Positions 19,357 through 29,576 of a stretch of DNA of 64,000 nucleotides are shown here, piece after piece. This stretch comes from Ideonella_A sp963843805 (GTDB lineage Bacteria; Pseudomonadota; Gammaproteobacteria; Burkholderiales; Burkholderiaceae_C), in assembly GCA_963843805.1 (NCBI GenBank), contig CAWJLY010000010.1:1-64000 (forward strand). Reading direction: 5' to 3'. Position 1 is the stretch's first letter. Each line of letters begins with the position of its first letter. Position numbers and translations under genes: made by a program. The notes under the pieces are model-generated. The model saw only the letters and a program-made list of their open reading frames with translations. It made no database searches and had not been told where the DNA came from.

Positions 19357-19827
19357 TCAGTGCTTGTGCTGCGCCGCGCCACCTGGCGCCGCGACTTCGA
19401 CCTGAACCTTGACCGGCCCGGCTTGCTCGAAAACCAGCGTCATCTCGAACTGGCTGCCGGTCGCCAGCGGCTGCTTCAGACCCATCAACATCAGGTGCAG
19501 GCCGCCCGGTTTCAGTTCGACCACCTGGCCGGCAGGCAGTTCGATGGCGTCGATCTGGCGCATTCGCATCACATTGCCGTCCATGCTCATGCTGTGCATC
19601 TCGACCGCCGCAGCAACCGGCGTCGACACCGACAGCAACTTGTCGACCTTGCCCGAGTTTTTCAGGCTCAGGTAGGCACTGCTCATGGCCTGCCCGGCGG
19701 CGGTGCTGCGTGCGTAGGGATGGCCGATTTCGACCGGAGCCGCTTTGGACCCCTGGGCCATCGTCAGCGGCCCGGCCAGCAGACCGGCCAGCAGCAGCAC
19801 GGACGAGAAGATTCGATCAGATGACAT
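19357..19827 (-). CDS. Periplasmic copper chaperone PCu(A)C
   Basis: Intact, about 156 residues from the ATG at 19827 (MSSDRIFSSVLLLAGLLAGP is the signal peptide). The Cu(I)-binding motif is complete: a first His in MHSMSMDGNVMRMRQ, then a second His and Met pair in GGLHLMLMGLKQPL. The C-terminal KH tail adds possible ligands. PCu(A)C proteins deliver copper to the CuA or CuB site of cytochrome oxidase. It lies between ruvA and ruvB on the opposite strand, an unusual separation of these two genes. Confidence 0.9.
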   Translation of the reverse strand: MSSDRIFSSVLLLAGLLAGPLTMAQGSKAAPVEIGHPYARSTAAGQAMSSAYLSLKNSGKVDKLLSVSTPVAAAVEMHSMSMDGNVMRMRQIDAIELPAGQVVELKPGGLHLMLMGLKQPLATGSQFEMTLVFEQAGPVKVQVEVAAPGGAAQHKH

Positions 19828-19888
19828 TTGTCGAGATTCCTTGAAGCTGGCGGCCGAGCACGTGCCCGATGCCACCGGATAATGTGCC

Positions 19889-20954
19889 ATGAGCATCCAG
19901 ACCGATGATTTTGCAATACCGAAGCGCGTAGTCAGCGCCGCTGCCGGTATCGCCGAACGAGGAAGCGATCGAGCGCGCGCTGCGGCCGAAGGGCATGCAG
20001 GAGTATGTCGGCCAGGCCAAGGCTCGCGAGCAACTCGAGATCTTCATCGGTGCGGCACGCAAGCGCAGCGAAGCGATGGACCATGTGCTGCTGTTCGGAC
20101 CCCCCGGGCTCGGCAAGACAACACTCAGCCACATCATCGCTAATGAGCTGGGCGTCAATCTGCGCCAGACCAGCGGGCCGGTGCTTGAAAAGCCGAAGGA
20201 TCTGGCAGCGATCCTGACCAATCTCGAACGCAACGATGTCCTGTTCATCGACGAGATACACCGACTGAGCCCGGTGGTCGAGGAGATCCTCTACCCGGCG
20301 CTGGAGGACTACCAGATCGACATCATGATCGGCGAAGGGCCGGCCGCGCGCAGCATCAAGCTCGATCTGCAGCCGTTCACGCTGGTCGGCGCGACCACCC
20401 GCGCCGGCATGTTGACCAACCCGCTGCGCGATCGCTTCGGCATCGTCGCCCGGCTCGAGTTCTACAGCCCCGAGGAACTGACGCGAATCGTCAACCGCTC
20501 GGCCGGGCTGCTCAAGGTGCCAACCGATGCGCGAAGGCGCCTTCGAGATCGCCCGGCGCTCACGCGGCACGCCGCGCATCGCCAATCGGCTGCTGCGCCG
20601 GGTACGCGACTACGCCGATGTCAAGGGCAACGGCACGATCGACAAGGCGTTGGCCGACCTGGCGCTGGCAATGCTCGATGTCGATCCGCAGGGTTTCGAC
20701 GTGATGGACCGCAAATTGCTCGAAGCGGTGGTGCACCGATTCGACGGCGGGCCGGTCGGCCTCGACAACGTCGCCGCGGCGATCGGCGAGGAACCCGGGA
20801 CGATCGAAGATGTGATCGAGCCCTACCTGATCCAGCAAGGCTTCCTGCAGCGCACGCCGCGCGGCCGTGTCGCCACCCTCGCGGCCTATCGACATCTGGG
20901 CATCGCACCGCCCGATGCCGAACCGGCGACGACAACCTGTTCGACCGCAGCTGA
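19889..20954 (+). CDS. ruvB: Holliday junction helicase subunit RuvB (three frame changes)
   Basis: AAA+ motor for branch migration. It starts MSIQTDDFAI and, after a break near 19960, continues MQEYVGQAKAREQLEIFI. Walker A is FGPPGLGKTTLSHI, Walker B is DVLFIDEIHRLSP, and sensor 1 is LVGATTRAGMLTNPLRDRFG. After a further break near 20530 the winged-helix part reads EIARRSRGTPRIANRLLRRV and IEPYLIQQGFLQRTPRGR. The last frame change is near the end, which reads DNLFDRS. The stop is seven bases from the stop of the convergent GGDEF/EAL gene. Confidence 0.93.
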
Positions 20955-20963
20955 GGGGGCTCA
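20950..20963. terminator. Small hairpin spanning the convergent stops of ruvB and the GGDEF/EAL gene
   Basis: CTGAG-GGGG-CTCAG forms a 5-bp stem whose arms contain the two stop codons. There is no T-run on either side, so it is at best a weak bidirectional pause or termination element. Confidence 0.25.
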
Positions 20964-23246
20964 GGGCTCTTCGAACAGCAGCCGGCCCTGGCCGCTGGCG
21001 CGCTGCGGGCCAAGCCACGACGCTGGCCGTCGCCCCGCTGTCTGCTCGGCCAGCAAACTCATGAATTCGTCGTTGGCCAGCGCCGGATGGAACAGGAAGC
21101 CCTGCATCCGCGGGCAGCCTGCCTGTTCCAGATAGGCCGACTCTTCGGCTGTCTCGACGCCTTCGGCGATCACGTTCATGCCCAGCCCGGTGGCCATCGA
21201 AATGATGGCCAGCACGACCGGGCAATGCCCTTGTGCATGGAGAATTTCACGAACGAAAGATTGATCGATCTTCACCGTGCGGATCGGAAACCGGTGCAGA
21301 TAGGCCAGCGAGGCATAGCCGGTGCCGAAATCGTCGATTGCCACACTGACCCCCAACCGGCACAACATGTTGAGCTGATCGATCACGTACTGCGGGTTGC
21401 GGATGCTGACGTTTTCGGTGATCTCGACCTCGATGCGGTTCATCGGGTAGCCCCATCGCGTCTGCGAGTCGGCCAGTTTGCTGACGAAGTCACCACGCTC
21501 CAGGTAAAGAGGCGACAAATTGATCGCCATCGTCACGTCGTCGGCGCCGAGCGCAATCCACTCGCACAGATCGCGGCACACCGTCTCGAGCATCCAGTCG
21601 CTGATCGGCACGATCAGCCCACCCTCTTCGGCAAACGGCAAAAACTCGACTGCCGATAACAGGCCTCGCTCGGGATGGCGCCAGCGCATCAGCGCTTCGG
21701 CCCCAATGATGCGGCCGCTGCGCACGTCGATCTGCGGCTGGTAGAACATCTCGAGTTCACCGTTGTTGAGAGCGCGGCGCAAACCACGATCGAGCGACAG
21801 CTTGTGCTGCGACGCATCGAGCATGTCGGCGCGAAAGAAGCAATGCCCGTTCTTGCCATCGGCCTTGACACGGTACATCGCGATATCGGCATGGGCCAGC
21901 AATTGATCGATGGTCGTGCCGTGGACGGGATAGACAGCGATGCCGATGCTGGCGGAAATCCTGACCTCGTGCTCACCGAGGATGAATGGAAACTGCAGGC
22001 ATTCGAGGATCTTGCGGGCCACCACACTGGCGTCGTCGCGGCTGCCCAGCCTCGGCAGCATGATGATGAACTCGTCGCCGCCCAGCCGAGCCAAGGTATC
22101 CCCGGCGCGCAGCACATCCTTCAGACGACTTGCCGCCTCCTTCAGCAAATCGTCGCCGAGCAGATGACCCAGCGTATCGTTGACCAGCTTGAAGCGGTCG
22201 AGATCGATGAACATCACCGCCAACTCGCAGCTGTTGCGCATCGCCTGCAGCATCGCCACATCGAGGCGGTCGCGAAACAGGATTCGATTCGGCAGATCGG
22301 TCAGGATGTCGTGGTAGGCCTGATGCGAAATCCGCTCTTCGGCATGTTTGCGCTCGGTGATGTCGCGCGCCACGCCATAGGTGCCTGCATAGGCCGCCGC
22401 CCCGTCACCGTCAGCAGGCGCGGGCGCATACATCGCAATCGAATTGAACAGCAGCGTCTTGTAGCCCGGTCCGGCGTCGGTCGACGGCGGCAACAGCGAC
22501 AGTGGGCGCAATCGCAACTCGACATTGCGCGCCGCCCGCTCGCCGCAGCGGCGTTCGTGAAAAACGTGGCCCGCCATGGCCTGATCGTCATCGTCGATCA
22601 CCGACGAGTAGTGCCGCCCGATCAGGCTGTCACGCTCGACGCCAAGCAGCGATTCGAAACGATCGTTGACGAAGGTGAACCGTCCGCGCGGATCGAGCAT
22701 GTAGATCATGTCGGGCGAGCTGTCGACGAGATGCCGGTACAGCCGCTCCGAATGCTCGAGTTGCTGCGCCATCCGTCGGTTCTCGGCCAGCAGGCGCCTG
22801 CGCTGCAGGACATGGTCGATGCTGCGCAACAGATCGGCCGCCAAATAAGGTTTGCGGACGAAATCGTCGGCGCGCCGGCGCAGCGCACCGATCGCCGCAT
22901 CGATCCGCGTTTCGCCGCTGACCACGATCACGGCGACGTCGAGCGAGCGGTCGTTGATCTGGTCCATCACGGCGTTGCCGCCCAGTCCGGGCATGTGCAG
23001 ATCGAGCAGGACAAGATCGAATTCGCAGCTTTCGAGCCTGCGGATCGCTTCGCGGGCGCTATCAACCGCGGTGATCTCGTGGCCCGTCACGTTCAGCAAT
23101 GCCGTCAGGCTCTGCAGGTGGCGCGTATCGTCGTCGACCAGCAGCAGACGGGCCCGTTCAGCGGGCACCAGGGTTACAGGCGGCTGCGCTCCGCGCTGGT
23201 CGGCGGTCGGCAGGGCGCGCAGGTGTTCGACTGAAAATGGCTTCAT
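20961..23246 (-). CDS. Receiver-PAS-GGDEF-EAL response regulator (c-di-GMP turnover)
   Basis: Intact 761-residue cytoplasmic regulator. Residues 33-148 are a receiver with acceptor Asp82 (LVLLDLHMP) and Lys132. A PAS domain (LYRHLVDSSPDMIYMLDPRG) spans about 170-300. A GGDEF domain follows, with GGDEF at 389-393 and the inhibitory RxxD site at 380-383. The EAL domain has AEALMRW at 516-522, IDDFGTGYASL and AEGVET. Both active-site motifs are complete, so synthesis and hydrolysis of c-di-GMP are both possible. The ATG overlaps the stop of the upstream HDOD kinase (ATGA), making a two-component pair. Confidence 0.93.
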   Translation of the reverse strand: MKPFSVEHLRALPTADQRGAQPPVTLVPAERARLLLVDDDTRHLQSLTALLNVTGHEITAVDSAREAIRRLESCEFDLVLLDLHMPGLGGNAVMDQINDRSLDVAVIVVSGETRIDAAIGALRRRADDFVRKPYLAADLLRSIDHVLQRRRLLAENRRMAQQLEHSERLYRHLVDSSPDMIYMLDPRGRFTFVNDRFESLLGVERDSLIGRHYSSVIDDDDQAMAGHVFHERRCGERAARNVELRLRPLSLLPPSTDAGPGYKTLLFNSIAMYAPAPADGDGAAAYAGTYGVARDITERKHAEERISHQAYHDILTDLPNRILFRDRLDVAMLQAMRNSCELAVMFIDLDRFKLVNDTLGHLLGDDLLKEAASRLKDVLRAGDTLARLGGDEFIIMLPRLGSRDDASVVARKILECLQFPFILGEHEVRISASIGIAVYPVHGTTIDQLLAHADIAMYRVKADGKNGHCFFRADMLDASQHKLSLDRGLRRALNNGELEMFYQPQIDVRSGRIIGAEALMRWRHPERGLLSAVEFLPFAEEGGLIVPISDWMLETVCRDLCEWIALGADDVTMAINLSPLYLERGDFVSKLADSQTRWGYPMNRIEVEITENVSIRNPQYVIDQLNMLCRLGVSVAIDDFGTGYASLAYLHRFPIRTVKIDQSFVREILHAQGHCPVVLAIISMATGLGMNVIAEGVETAEESAYLEQAGCPRMQGFLFHPALANDEFMSLLAEQTAGRRPASWLGPQRASGQGRLLFEEP

Positions 23247-25492
23247 CGATCGTCAAGCGCCAATTCAGGGCTTGCCGGCGTTCGGTATGGGAGGAGGATG
23301 TCGAAGCTGGTGCCGGTCAGATTGCTGCGGCACTGAATGCCTGCGCCCATCGACTGCACAAGACCGTGGACGATGGTCAGCCCACGACCACGTGGCAAAC
23401 GATGTTGCGGCACATCAGGCGTTTCCTCACCGGGCTCTGATAAATCAGCGTCGACCCGATGGCCGGAAAAAAGTTGTGCCAAAAGCTCGGCAGGCATTCC
23501 CGGGCCGTTGTCGCGCACATTGATTGCCAGCGACAGGCGGCCATCTCGATTGACCAGCCCGTTGTTCGAAACGACGATCTGTGCGCCATCGGACGCCGTT
23601 GCGCCGGGCTGTGCTGGCGCCAGCGCCTCGACCGCGTTCTTCACGAGATTGAGCAGAACCTGCTCCAACTGGTCGCGCTGGACGGCCGGCTTGATGGGAG
23701 CTGAATTGAAGCGGCTGGAGATTGCAATTCCAGCCGCCTCGGCCTGCGTCCTGAACAGCTGCACCACATCGGCGATCAGGTGATCGACATCGACCGCACC
23801 GACCACGCCGGTGGCTGGCTGCTCCGCCGACAGCGCCTGCACCAGCCGGCCAACTCGAGCAACCTCTTGCTGCAGCAATCCGATATCGCCGCCGAGGGCG
23901 CGTTGCTCATGGGCCGACAGCGCCTTCGAGGTGCCGAGCTTCACGCCAAGCACGTCCAGGTAGTTCTGCATGATCGTCAACGGATTGTTGATCTCGTGCA
24001 CCAGGTCGCGGGCAGCGTCGCGTTGCTGCGCGGCCCGGCGATCGAGCAGACGATCGGTTTTTGCACGCCGTTGCGCGGCTCTGCGATTCAATGTGTCCGC
24101 GCGCGATGCAAATGCGCTGAGCAAGCCTTGGCGGGCTGCCAGATCGGCCATCAGCGCCGAATCGCCGACGCCGACCAGCACCGCGGAGCTGCCGCTATCG
24201 CTGCGATCAGCGGTCAGGTAGAGCGGCAGGCAGACCAACTGGTCGGTCGAAAACTGTCTCAGCAGTTGATCTTCGGCAATCGACAAGTCGGCAGCAGCGT
24301 CAAGTTGCCGGTCGATGAACAGTGGCCGACGGGTTGCCAACGCGTCGCGCAAGCGGTCAGACGCGGCAAGCGGCAACGCAATTTCGGGCATGACCGGAAG
24401 TGGTGATGTGTCCGCGCCGAAGTGCCCGGCCAGCACAGCACGCCGCAGCATCTGGCCGGAGTCGACGACAAGAGGCACCACCTCGCTGAACTGGAACACC
24501 ATTTGCGCGGTCTGGGCGACATGCTGAAGCCGCTCGGCCTGATCGAGCTCGATCGATTCGTCGGCAAGCAACGTTGTTGCAACCAGCAACGGTTCGACCT
24601 CACGTTCGACCTGCTCGGCGGCGGCCGACGAGCGAACCGGCACACCCATCGCATCGAGGCTGATGCCCAGATGTTCGGCCGCACCCCGCAACTTGGCGTG
24701 AGCTTGTTCGGTCGCTCGGGTCACCTGCGCCAGATCCATCCCGCACAAGGTGGCTGCCGCGCTGACCTGCGCCGCGTCTGGAGACTGTTCGGCAACCAGA
24801 TGGGCCAGGGCAACGATGCGAATCAATGGGTCGGCATTGACCAGGCGAGGCAACGGCTCGTGGTGGTAGCGCACGCTATCGGCCAGCGCGCGGCTCAATC
24901 GCCAACGCCCGATCAACCACGCGCCGGCTTCGGCATGGTCGACCATCATCCAGCGGCGCTCGACTGCGCAACGCGCAAAATCGTCGTCCGGGCCCAGGCC
25001 TTCGGCGTGGAATTCAGGCGCAGCTGCCAACAATGCCAGGTGCCCGATGTCGTGCAACAAACCGGCCAGATAGGCCTCGTCCTGTTGCACGCCGGCACTG
25101 TGCCGCGCCAGTTCGCGTGCCACGGCGGCCGCCAGCAACGAATGCCGCCAATATGGCCCCAGATCGGCCCGGCGCAGCGCCGCTACGCTGTGCATCGATT
25201 GGTAGATGGCCTGGCTGATGACAATCGAGCGAACCGTCTCCGTGCCCAACACGTTCAGACAGCGATTCAAGTCGCGAACTGTCTCGGAGGTGCGGTAAGC
25301 CGCGCTGTTGGCCGCAGCCATGACCTTGGCCGCCATCGCCGGATCGGCGGCGATCAAGCTGGCAAATTCGGCAATCGATGCGTCGTCGCGCCGGTACAGC
25401 GCCAGCAGCTTCAACAAGACCTCGGGCAACGCGGGCAGTCGGACCGCACCCAGCCGGGGTCTGGCGTCTGTCACTACCGGGCTTCGGGTCAA
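23243..25492 (-). CDS. HDOD-domain histidine kinase
   Basis: Intact, about 745 residues. Residues 15-215 form an HDOD domain (LPALPEVLLKLLALY, LIAADPAMAAKVMAAANSA, LAGLLHDIGHL). A GAF-like middle (about 300-460) holds PLPVMPEIALPLAASD and LVCLPLYL. The kinase core has the H-box DLVHEINNPLTIMQNYLD with His499, N-box LLNLVKNAVEAL and G1 box NVRDNGPGMP. There are no membrane segments, so the signal is cytoplasmic. The start is uncertain: TTG at 25492 or GTG at 25474. It overlaps the response regulator gene by four bases and probably phosphorylates it. Confidence 0.9.
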   Translation of the reverse strand: MTRSPVVTDARPRLGAVRLPALPEVLLKLLALYRRDDASIAEFASLIAADPAMAAKVMAAANSAAYRTSETVRDLNRCLNVLGTETVRSIVISQAIYQSMHSVAALRRADLGPYWRHSLLAAAVARELARHSAGVQQDEAYLAGLLHDIGHLALLAAAPEFHAEGLGPDDDFARCAVERRWMMVDHAEAGAWLIGRWRLSRALADSVRYHHEPLPRLVNADPLIRIVALAHLVAEQSPDAAQVSAAATLCGMDLAQVTRATEQAHAKLRGAAEHLGISLDAMGVPVRSSAAAEQVEREVEPLLVATTLLADESIELDQAERLQHVAQTAQMVFQFSEVVPLVVDSGQMLRRAVLAGHFGADTSPLPVMPEIALPLAASDRLRDALATRRPLFIDRQLDAAADLSIAEDQLLRQFSTDQLVCLPLYLTADRSDSGSSAVLVGVGDSALMADLAARQGLLSAFASRADTLNRRAAQRRAKTDRLLDRRAAQQRDAARDLVHEINNPLTIMQNYLDVLGVKLGTSKALSAHEQRALGGDIGLLQQEVARVGRLVQALSAEQPATGVVGAVDVDHLIADVVQLFRTQAEAAGIAISSRFNSAPIKPAVQRDQLEQVLLNLVKNAVEALAPAQPGATASDGAQIVVSNNGLVNRDGRLSLAINVRDNGPGMPAELLAQLFSGHRVDADLSEPGEETPDVPQHRLPRGRGLTIVHGLVQSMGAGIQCRSNLTGTSFDILLPYRTPASPELALDDR

Positions 25493-25665
25493 GGTCTGCT
25501 GCTGAAAAGAAAATACTCGGCGGCGGCGGCGCCGCTTCTGCTCGACTCGCTAGCCGATGACAATTGATTTCAGCCGAGCGAATCGCTGATGGTACAAACA
25601 AATTGTGAGAATATGTGTACGCAAAAACCCAATGTTGCAACCGGCGGTTTGAGGTAGGGATCGTC

Positions 25666-26823
25666 TCAGCGGATGCAGCCTCGCGCGTCGACCGGCCAGA
25701 TCGCCTCGACAACTCCTTCGCGCAAACCGCCCCGGACCACCACCAAATGGTCATGCAGGTTGACGGTCGGATCGCAATGCCCCGGAATCAACCAGACAGT
25801 CTCGCCCAGTTCGGGCAGCGGATCGCCAGCCGAGGTCAGCACGCCGTGTTCATCGCCGCCATTGGCGACCTCGAGCCGCCGGCCGTCGACCAAAGGCAGC
25901 CCTGAATCGATCGCATGCGACTTGTGGCCGGCGTCGATCACCGCACGGCTGGGATGCCGGCTGATCACCTGGCTTTTGAGAAACAAGGCATGCTCGAAAA
26001 CCGGCGCCTGCGGGTCAGCCTGATTGGCTGCATAGTCGGCATCGAGGAACAGATAACTGCCGGTCTGCAGTTCGCCATAGACACCGCTGGCCGCCTCGTT
26101 GACAAAACTGCCGGAGCCTGCGCCGGTGACCAGAGGACAGTCGATTCCCGCAGCTTTCAGATCGGCCAGAACCCGGCGAACGCAATCGACCGACGCAGCA
26201 ATCGCTGCATACCTGCCTGCCGGGCTGCGAACATGCTGCGCTCCACCGTGGTAGGCCTGCAGCCCGCCAAACCTGAGCCCGCTTGCTGCCGCCGCCGAAC
26301 GCTGCAACTGTTGAACCAGCGGCAACGCCTGATCGGCGGCCACCCCACAGCGCCCCTGGCCGACATCGATCTCGACAAAGACATCGATCTGGCTGCCAGC
26401 CTGCCGCATGGCGTGCTCGAGGCGGCTGATGCCGACCGGAGAATCGACGCAGATTGCAAGCCTGATCTGCGCCGCCAGCGTGGCCAGCTCGGCCAGCTTG
26501 CGCTCGTCGACGATCTCGTTGCTGATGTAGATATCGTCGATTCCCTGCGCCGCCAGTGCCTGCGCCTCCGACAGCTTCTGCACACAAACGCCGACTGCCC
26601 CGGCGTCGATCTGCCGCCTGGCAATTTGCGCACTTTTATGCATCTTGGCGTGGGGCCGCAGTCTCAGACCGCGCTCGCGAGCAAAAGCCGCCATTCTGGC
26701 CAGATTGCGATTCATCGCATCCAGGTCGACCACCAGCGCAGGTGTCGCGATCGACGCCACGCCATCGCCGGGCAGCGCAGCCGGCTCGATCATCGGGTGC
26801 GCGCTCCAACCTGCGGGACTCAT
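25666..26823 (-). CDS. D-threonine aldolase/D-serine dehydratase-like PLP enzyme
   Basis: Intact 385-residue fold-III PLP enzyme. The N-terminal alanine-racemase barrel has TPALVVDLDAMNRNLARMA and the PLP lysine region RLRPHAKMHKSAQIA. FVEIDVGQGRCGV and FGGLQAYHGGAQH follow. The C-terminal metal-site motif WLIPGHCDPTVNLHDH supplies the His and Asp of D-threonine aldolase and D-serine dehydratase. It acts on a D-hydroxy-amino acid; the exact substrate cannot be told. The ATG overlaps the phosphatase gene upstream by four bases. Confidence 0.87.
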   Translation of the reverse strand: MSPAGWSAHPMIEPAALPGDGVASIATPALVVDLDAMNRNLARMAAFARERGLRLRPHAKMHKSAQIARRQIDAGAVGVCVQKLSEAQALAAQGIDDIYISNEIVDERKLAELATLAAQIRLAICVDSPVGISRLEHAMRQAGSQIDVFVEIDVGQGRCGVAADQALPLVQQLQRSAAAASGLRFGGLQAYHGGAQHVRSPAGRYAAIAASVDCVRRVLADLKAAGIDCPLVTGAGSGSFVNEAASGVYGELQTGSYLFLDADYAANQADPQAPVFEHALFLKSQVISRHPSRAVIDAGHKSHAIDSGLPLVDGRRLEVANGGDEHGVLTSAGDPLPELGETVWLIPGHCDPTVNLHDHLVVVRGGLREGVVEAIWPVDARGCIR

Positions 26824-27512
26824 GCGGCAGGGCCGACGCGGTCGAGATCGACAGCGCCGTCGCTGGTCTCGTCGAGCGCCATTTCGGACGCGAGGTGGTT
26901 GCTGTCGGCCCAGCCGACCAAGGCAAAACCCTGTTCGCTGTAGAGCAGCCGGTTGATGCTGGCGTTGCTGACCAGCCAGGTTCGCGGCGCCTGCAGGCTC
27001 TGCCGGGTTGCTGCCCGATGCAGGCAGTCGAGCACGCCGCCATGAGCGATCAACGCGATCGTCTGCCCCGGGTGCGTCGCGGCCAGGCGCTGTGCAGCGC
27101 TTGCGCTGCGCTCGTAGAAATCGATCAGCGACTCACCCCCAGGCGGCGCGAATGCGGGATCCCGCATTCGCCAGCGCTCGCTTTGCTCAGGCCAACGCGC
27201 GTCGATCTCCTTGAAAGTCAGGCCTTGGAAGCTGCCGAAATCGCGTTCACGCAGCGCGCGCTCCCTATGCACCACCAAGCCGGACCGCTTGGCCAGCGGC
27301 GCCGCCGTTTCCAGCGCTCTCGACAAGTCGCTCGAATAAATCGCAGCCAGTTCCTCACCGGCCAAGGCTTCGGCCAGCCGTTGTGCCTGCCAGCGGCCGG
27401 TCTCATTCAACCCGATATCGAGCTGTCCCTGGATTCGACCACCCGCATTCCAAGCAGTTTCGCCATGGCGAATCGCCAGCACGCGCGTGCTGCGATCGAG
27501 GTTGCCGAGCAC
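26820..27512 (-). CDS. Histidine phosphatase family protein (phosphoglycerate-mutase-like)
   Basis: Intact, about 230 residues. The catalytic motif LAIRHGETAWN opens the domain, YSSDLSRALETAAPLA and RERDFGSFQGLTF follow, and the second His is in IALIAHGGVLDCLHRA. The lack of a phosphoglycerate-mutase insertion favours a small-molecule phosphatase (CobC- or GpmB-like). The GTG at 27512 is one base after the DUF1840 stop; a TTG at 27530 would overlap it. The substrate is not determinable. Cotranscribed with the D-threonine-aldolase-like gene. Confidence 0.87.
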   Translation of the reverse strand: MLGNLDRSTRVLAIRHGETAWNAGGRIQGQLDIGLNETGRWQAQRLAEALAGEELAAIYSSDLSRALETAAPLAKRSGLVVHRERALRERDFGSFQGLTFKEIDARWPEQSERWRMRDPAFAPPGGESLIDFYERSASAAQRLAATHPGQTIALIAHGGVLDCLHRAATRQSLQAPRTWLVSNASINRLLYSEQGFALVGWADSNHLASEMALDETSDGAVDLDRVGPAA

Positions 27513-27513
27513 C

Positions 27514-27837
27514 TCAAACGCCCCAGACAATATCGTCGCCTGCAGCGCTCGACCGTTTCATCATCTCGACCAGTGGCCATACGCGTTGCCGCAACGACAC
27601 CGCATCGCGCTTGATGGTCGCTTCGGGATCCGCCGCCGCCTCGGCATCGGCCTGCTTTCGGGCGGCCTCTTCAGCGGCGACCGCAGCCTCCAGCGCCGCC
27701 GCTGCGGCCGGCAGGCCAGCCGCTTCGAAAATGCCTTTCTCGGCAGGCTCGCGGCCCAGGATGCGCATCACCTGATCGCCATTGGGCTGCAACATGATCA
27801 CGTCGCCCGCGGCTTTGGACTTGAATTTGTACATCAT
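27514..27837 (-). CDS. DUF1840 family protein
   Basis: Intact, about 107 residues. The family pattern is clear: YKFKSKAAGDVIMLQPNGD at the N-terminus, GREPAEKGIFEAAGLPAA in the middle and SLRQRVWPLVEMMKRS near the end. A charged Ala-rich helix lies between. The function is unknown and it is probably cytoplasmic. The start is one of two adjacent ATG codons at 27837/27834. It is divergent from the riboswitch/ahcY unit and heads the phosphatase-aldolase operon. Confidence 0.83.
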   Translation of the reverse strand: MMYKFKSKAAGDVIMLQPNGDQVMRILGREPAEKGIFEAAGLPAAAAALEAAVAAEEAARKQADAEAAADPEATIKRDAVSLRQRVWPLVEMMKRSSAAGDDIVWGV

Positions 27838-27952
27838 CGGTCGGCTCCCCGGCAAAGCTTCAGAAGCCTGATTGTGCGACCGTCCGCGGTCGTGATTTCT
27901 GTTTTCCTGTGGACATTTGAAAATTGCGCCGACCCGAACCGTCGAGCCCGGC

Positions 27953-27958
27953 TACAAT
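27953..27958 (+). promoter_or_regulatory. Putative -10 element of the ahcY operon
   Basis: TACAAT matches the sigma-70 -10 consensus in five of six positions and would start transcription about 7-13 bases downstream, just before the riboswitch. No good -35 hexamer is found at 16-18 bp; the nearest TTG-containing hexamers are too far upstream. Confidence 0.35.
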
Positions 27959-27970
27959 CCCGGACTGTTT

Positions 27971-28044
27971 CGAGGAGCGTTGCAAGGTGCTGGGTTGAAC
28001 CCCGCGCACCCCAGGCTCGAGACACTTCATTGCAACCGCGCTCA
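27971..28044 (+). ncRNA. SAH (S-adenosylhomocysteine) riboswitch
   Basis: The sequence has the conserved SAH-riboswitch blocks in order: CGAGGAGCGTTGCAAGG, a GGTGC/GCACC hairpin with a GGGTTGA loop region, then CCAGGCTCGAG, and a 3' TTGCAACCGCGCTC. GAGCGTTGCAA can pair with TTGCAACCGCGCTC to form P1. CGAG at 27971-27974 can pair with CTCG of the CCAGGCTCG block as the pseudoknot. It lies 94 bases upstream of the ahcY ATG, the classic target. SAH binding is expected to raise ahcY expression (family knowledge). Confidence 0.9.
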
Positions 28045-28071
28045 CCCGCACGATGTGTCCTCGTGGGTGAG
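28041..28071 (+). promoter_or_regulatory. Hairpin competing with riboswitch stem P1
   Basis: CTCACCCGCACGA pairs with TCGTGGGTGAG across the loop TGTGTCC. Its 5' arm begins within the CGCTC that closes P1 of the SAH aptamer, so the two structures exclude each other. No T-run follows, so it does not look like an intrinsic terminator, and the ribosome-binding site is about 57 bases further on. It is the best candidate for the expression platform. Confidence 0.5.
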
Positions 28072-28137
28072 TGGTGAATTCCAGTTCCACTTCCGATTGG
28101 CATGTCGTGCGGGTTCCACATCAAGACGGAGCCTGAA

Positions 28138-29572
<1,435 letters not shown>

Positions 29573-29576
29573 TTGG

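Noticed and set aside
21675..23234. 519-residue plus-strand frame opposite the GGDEF/EAL gene
   Set aside because: Rich in His, Gln, Arg and Asp with no domain pattern; it mirrors the codon structure of the real gene on the other strand.
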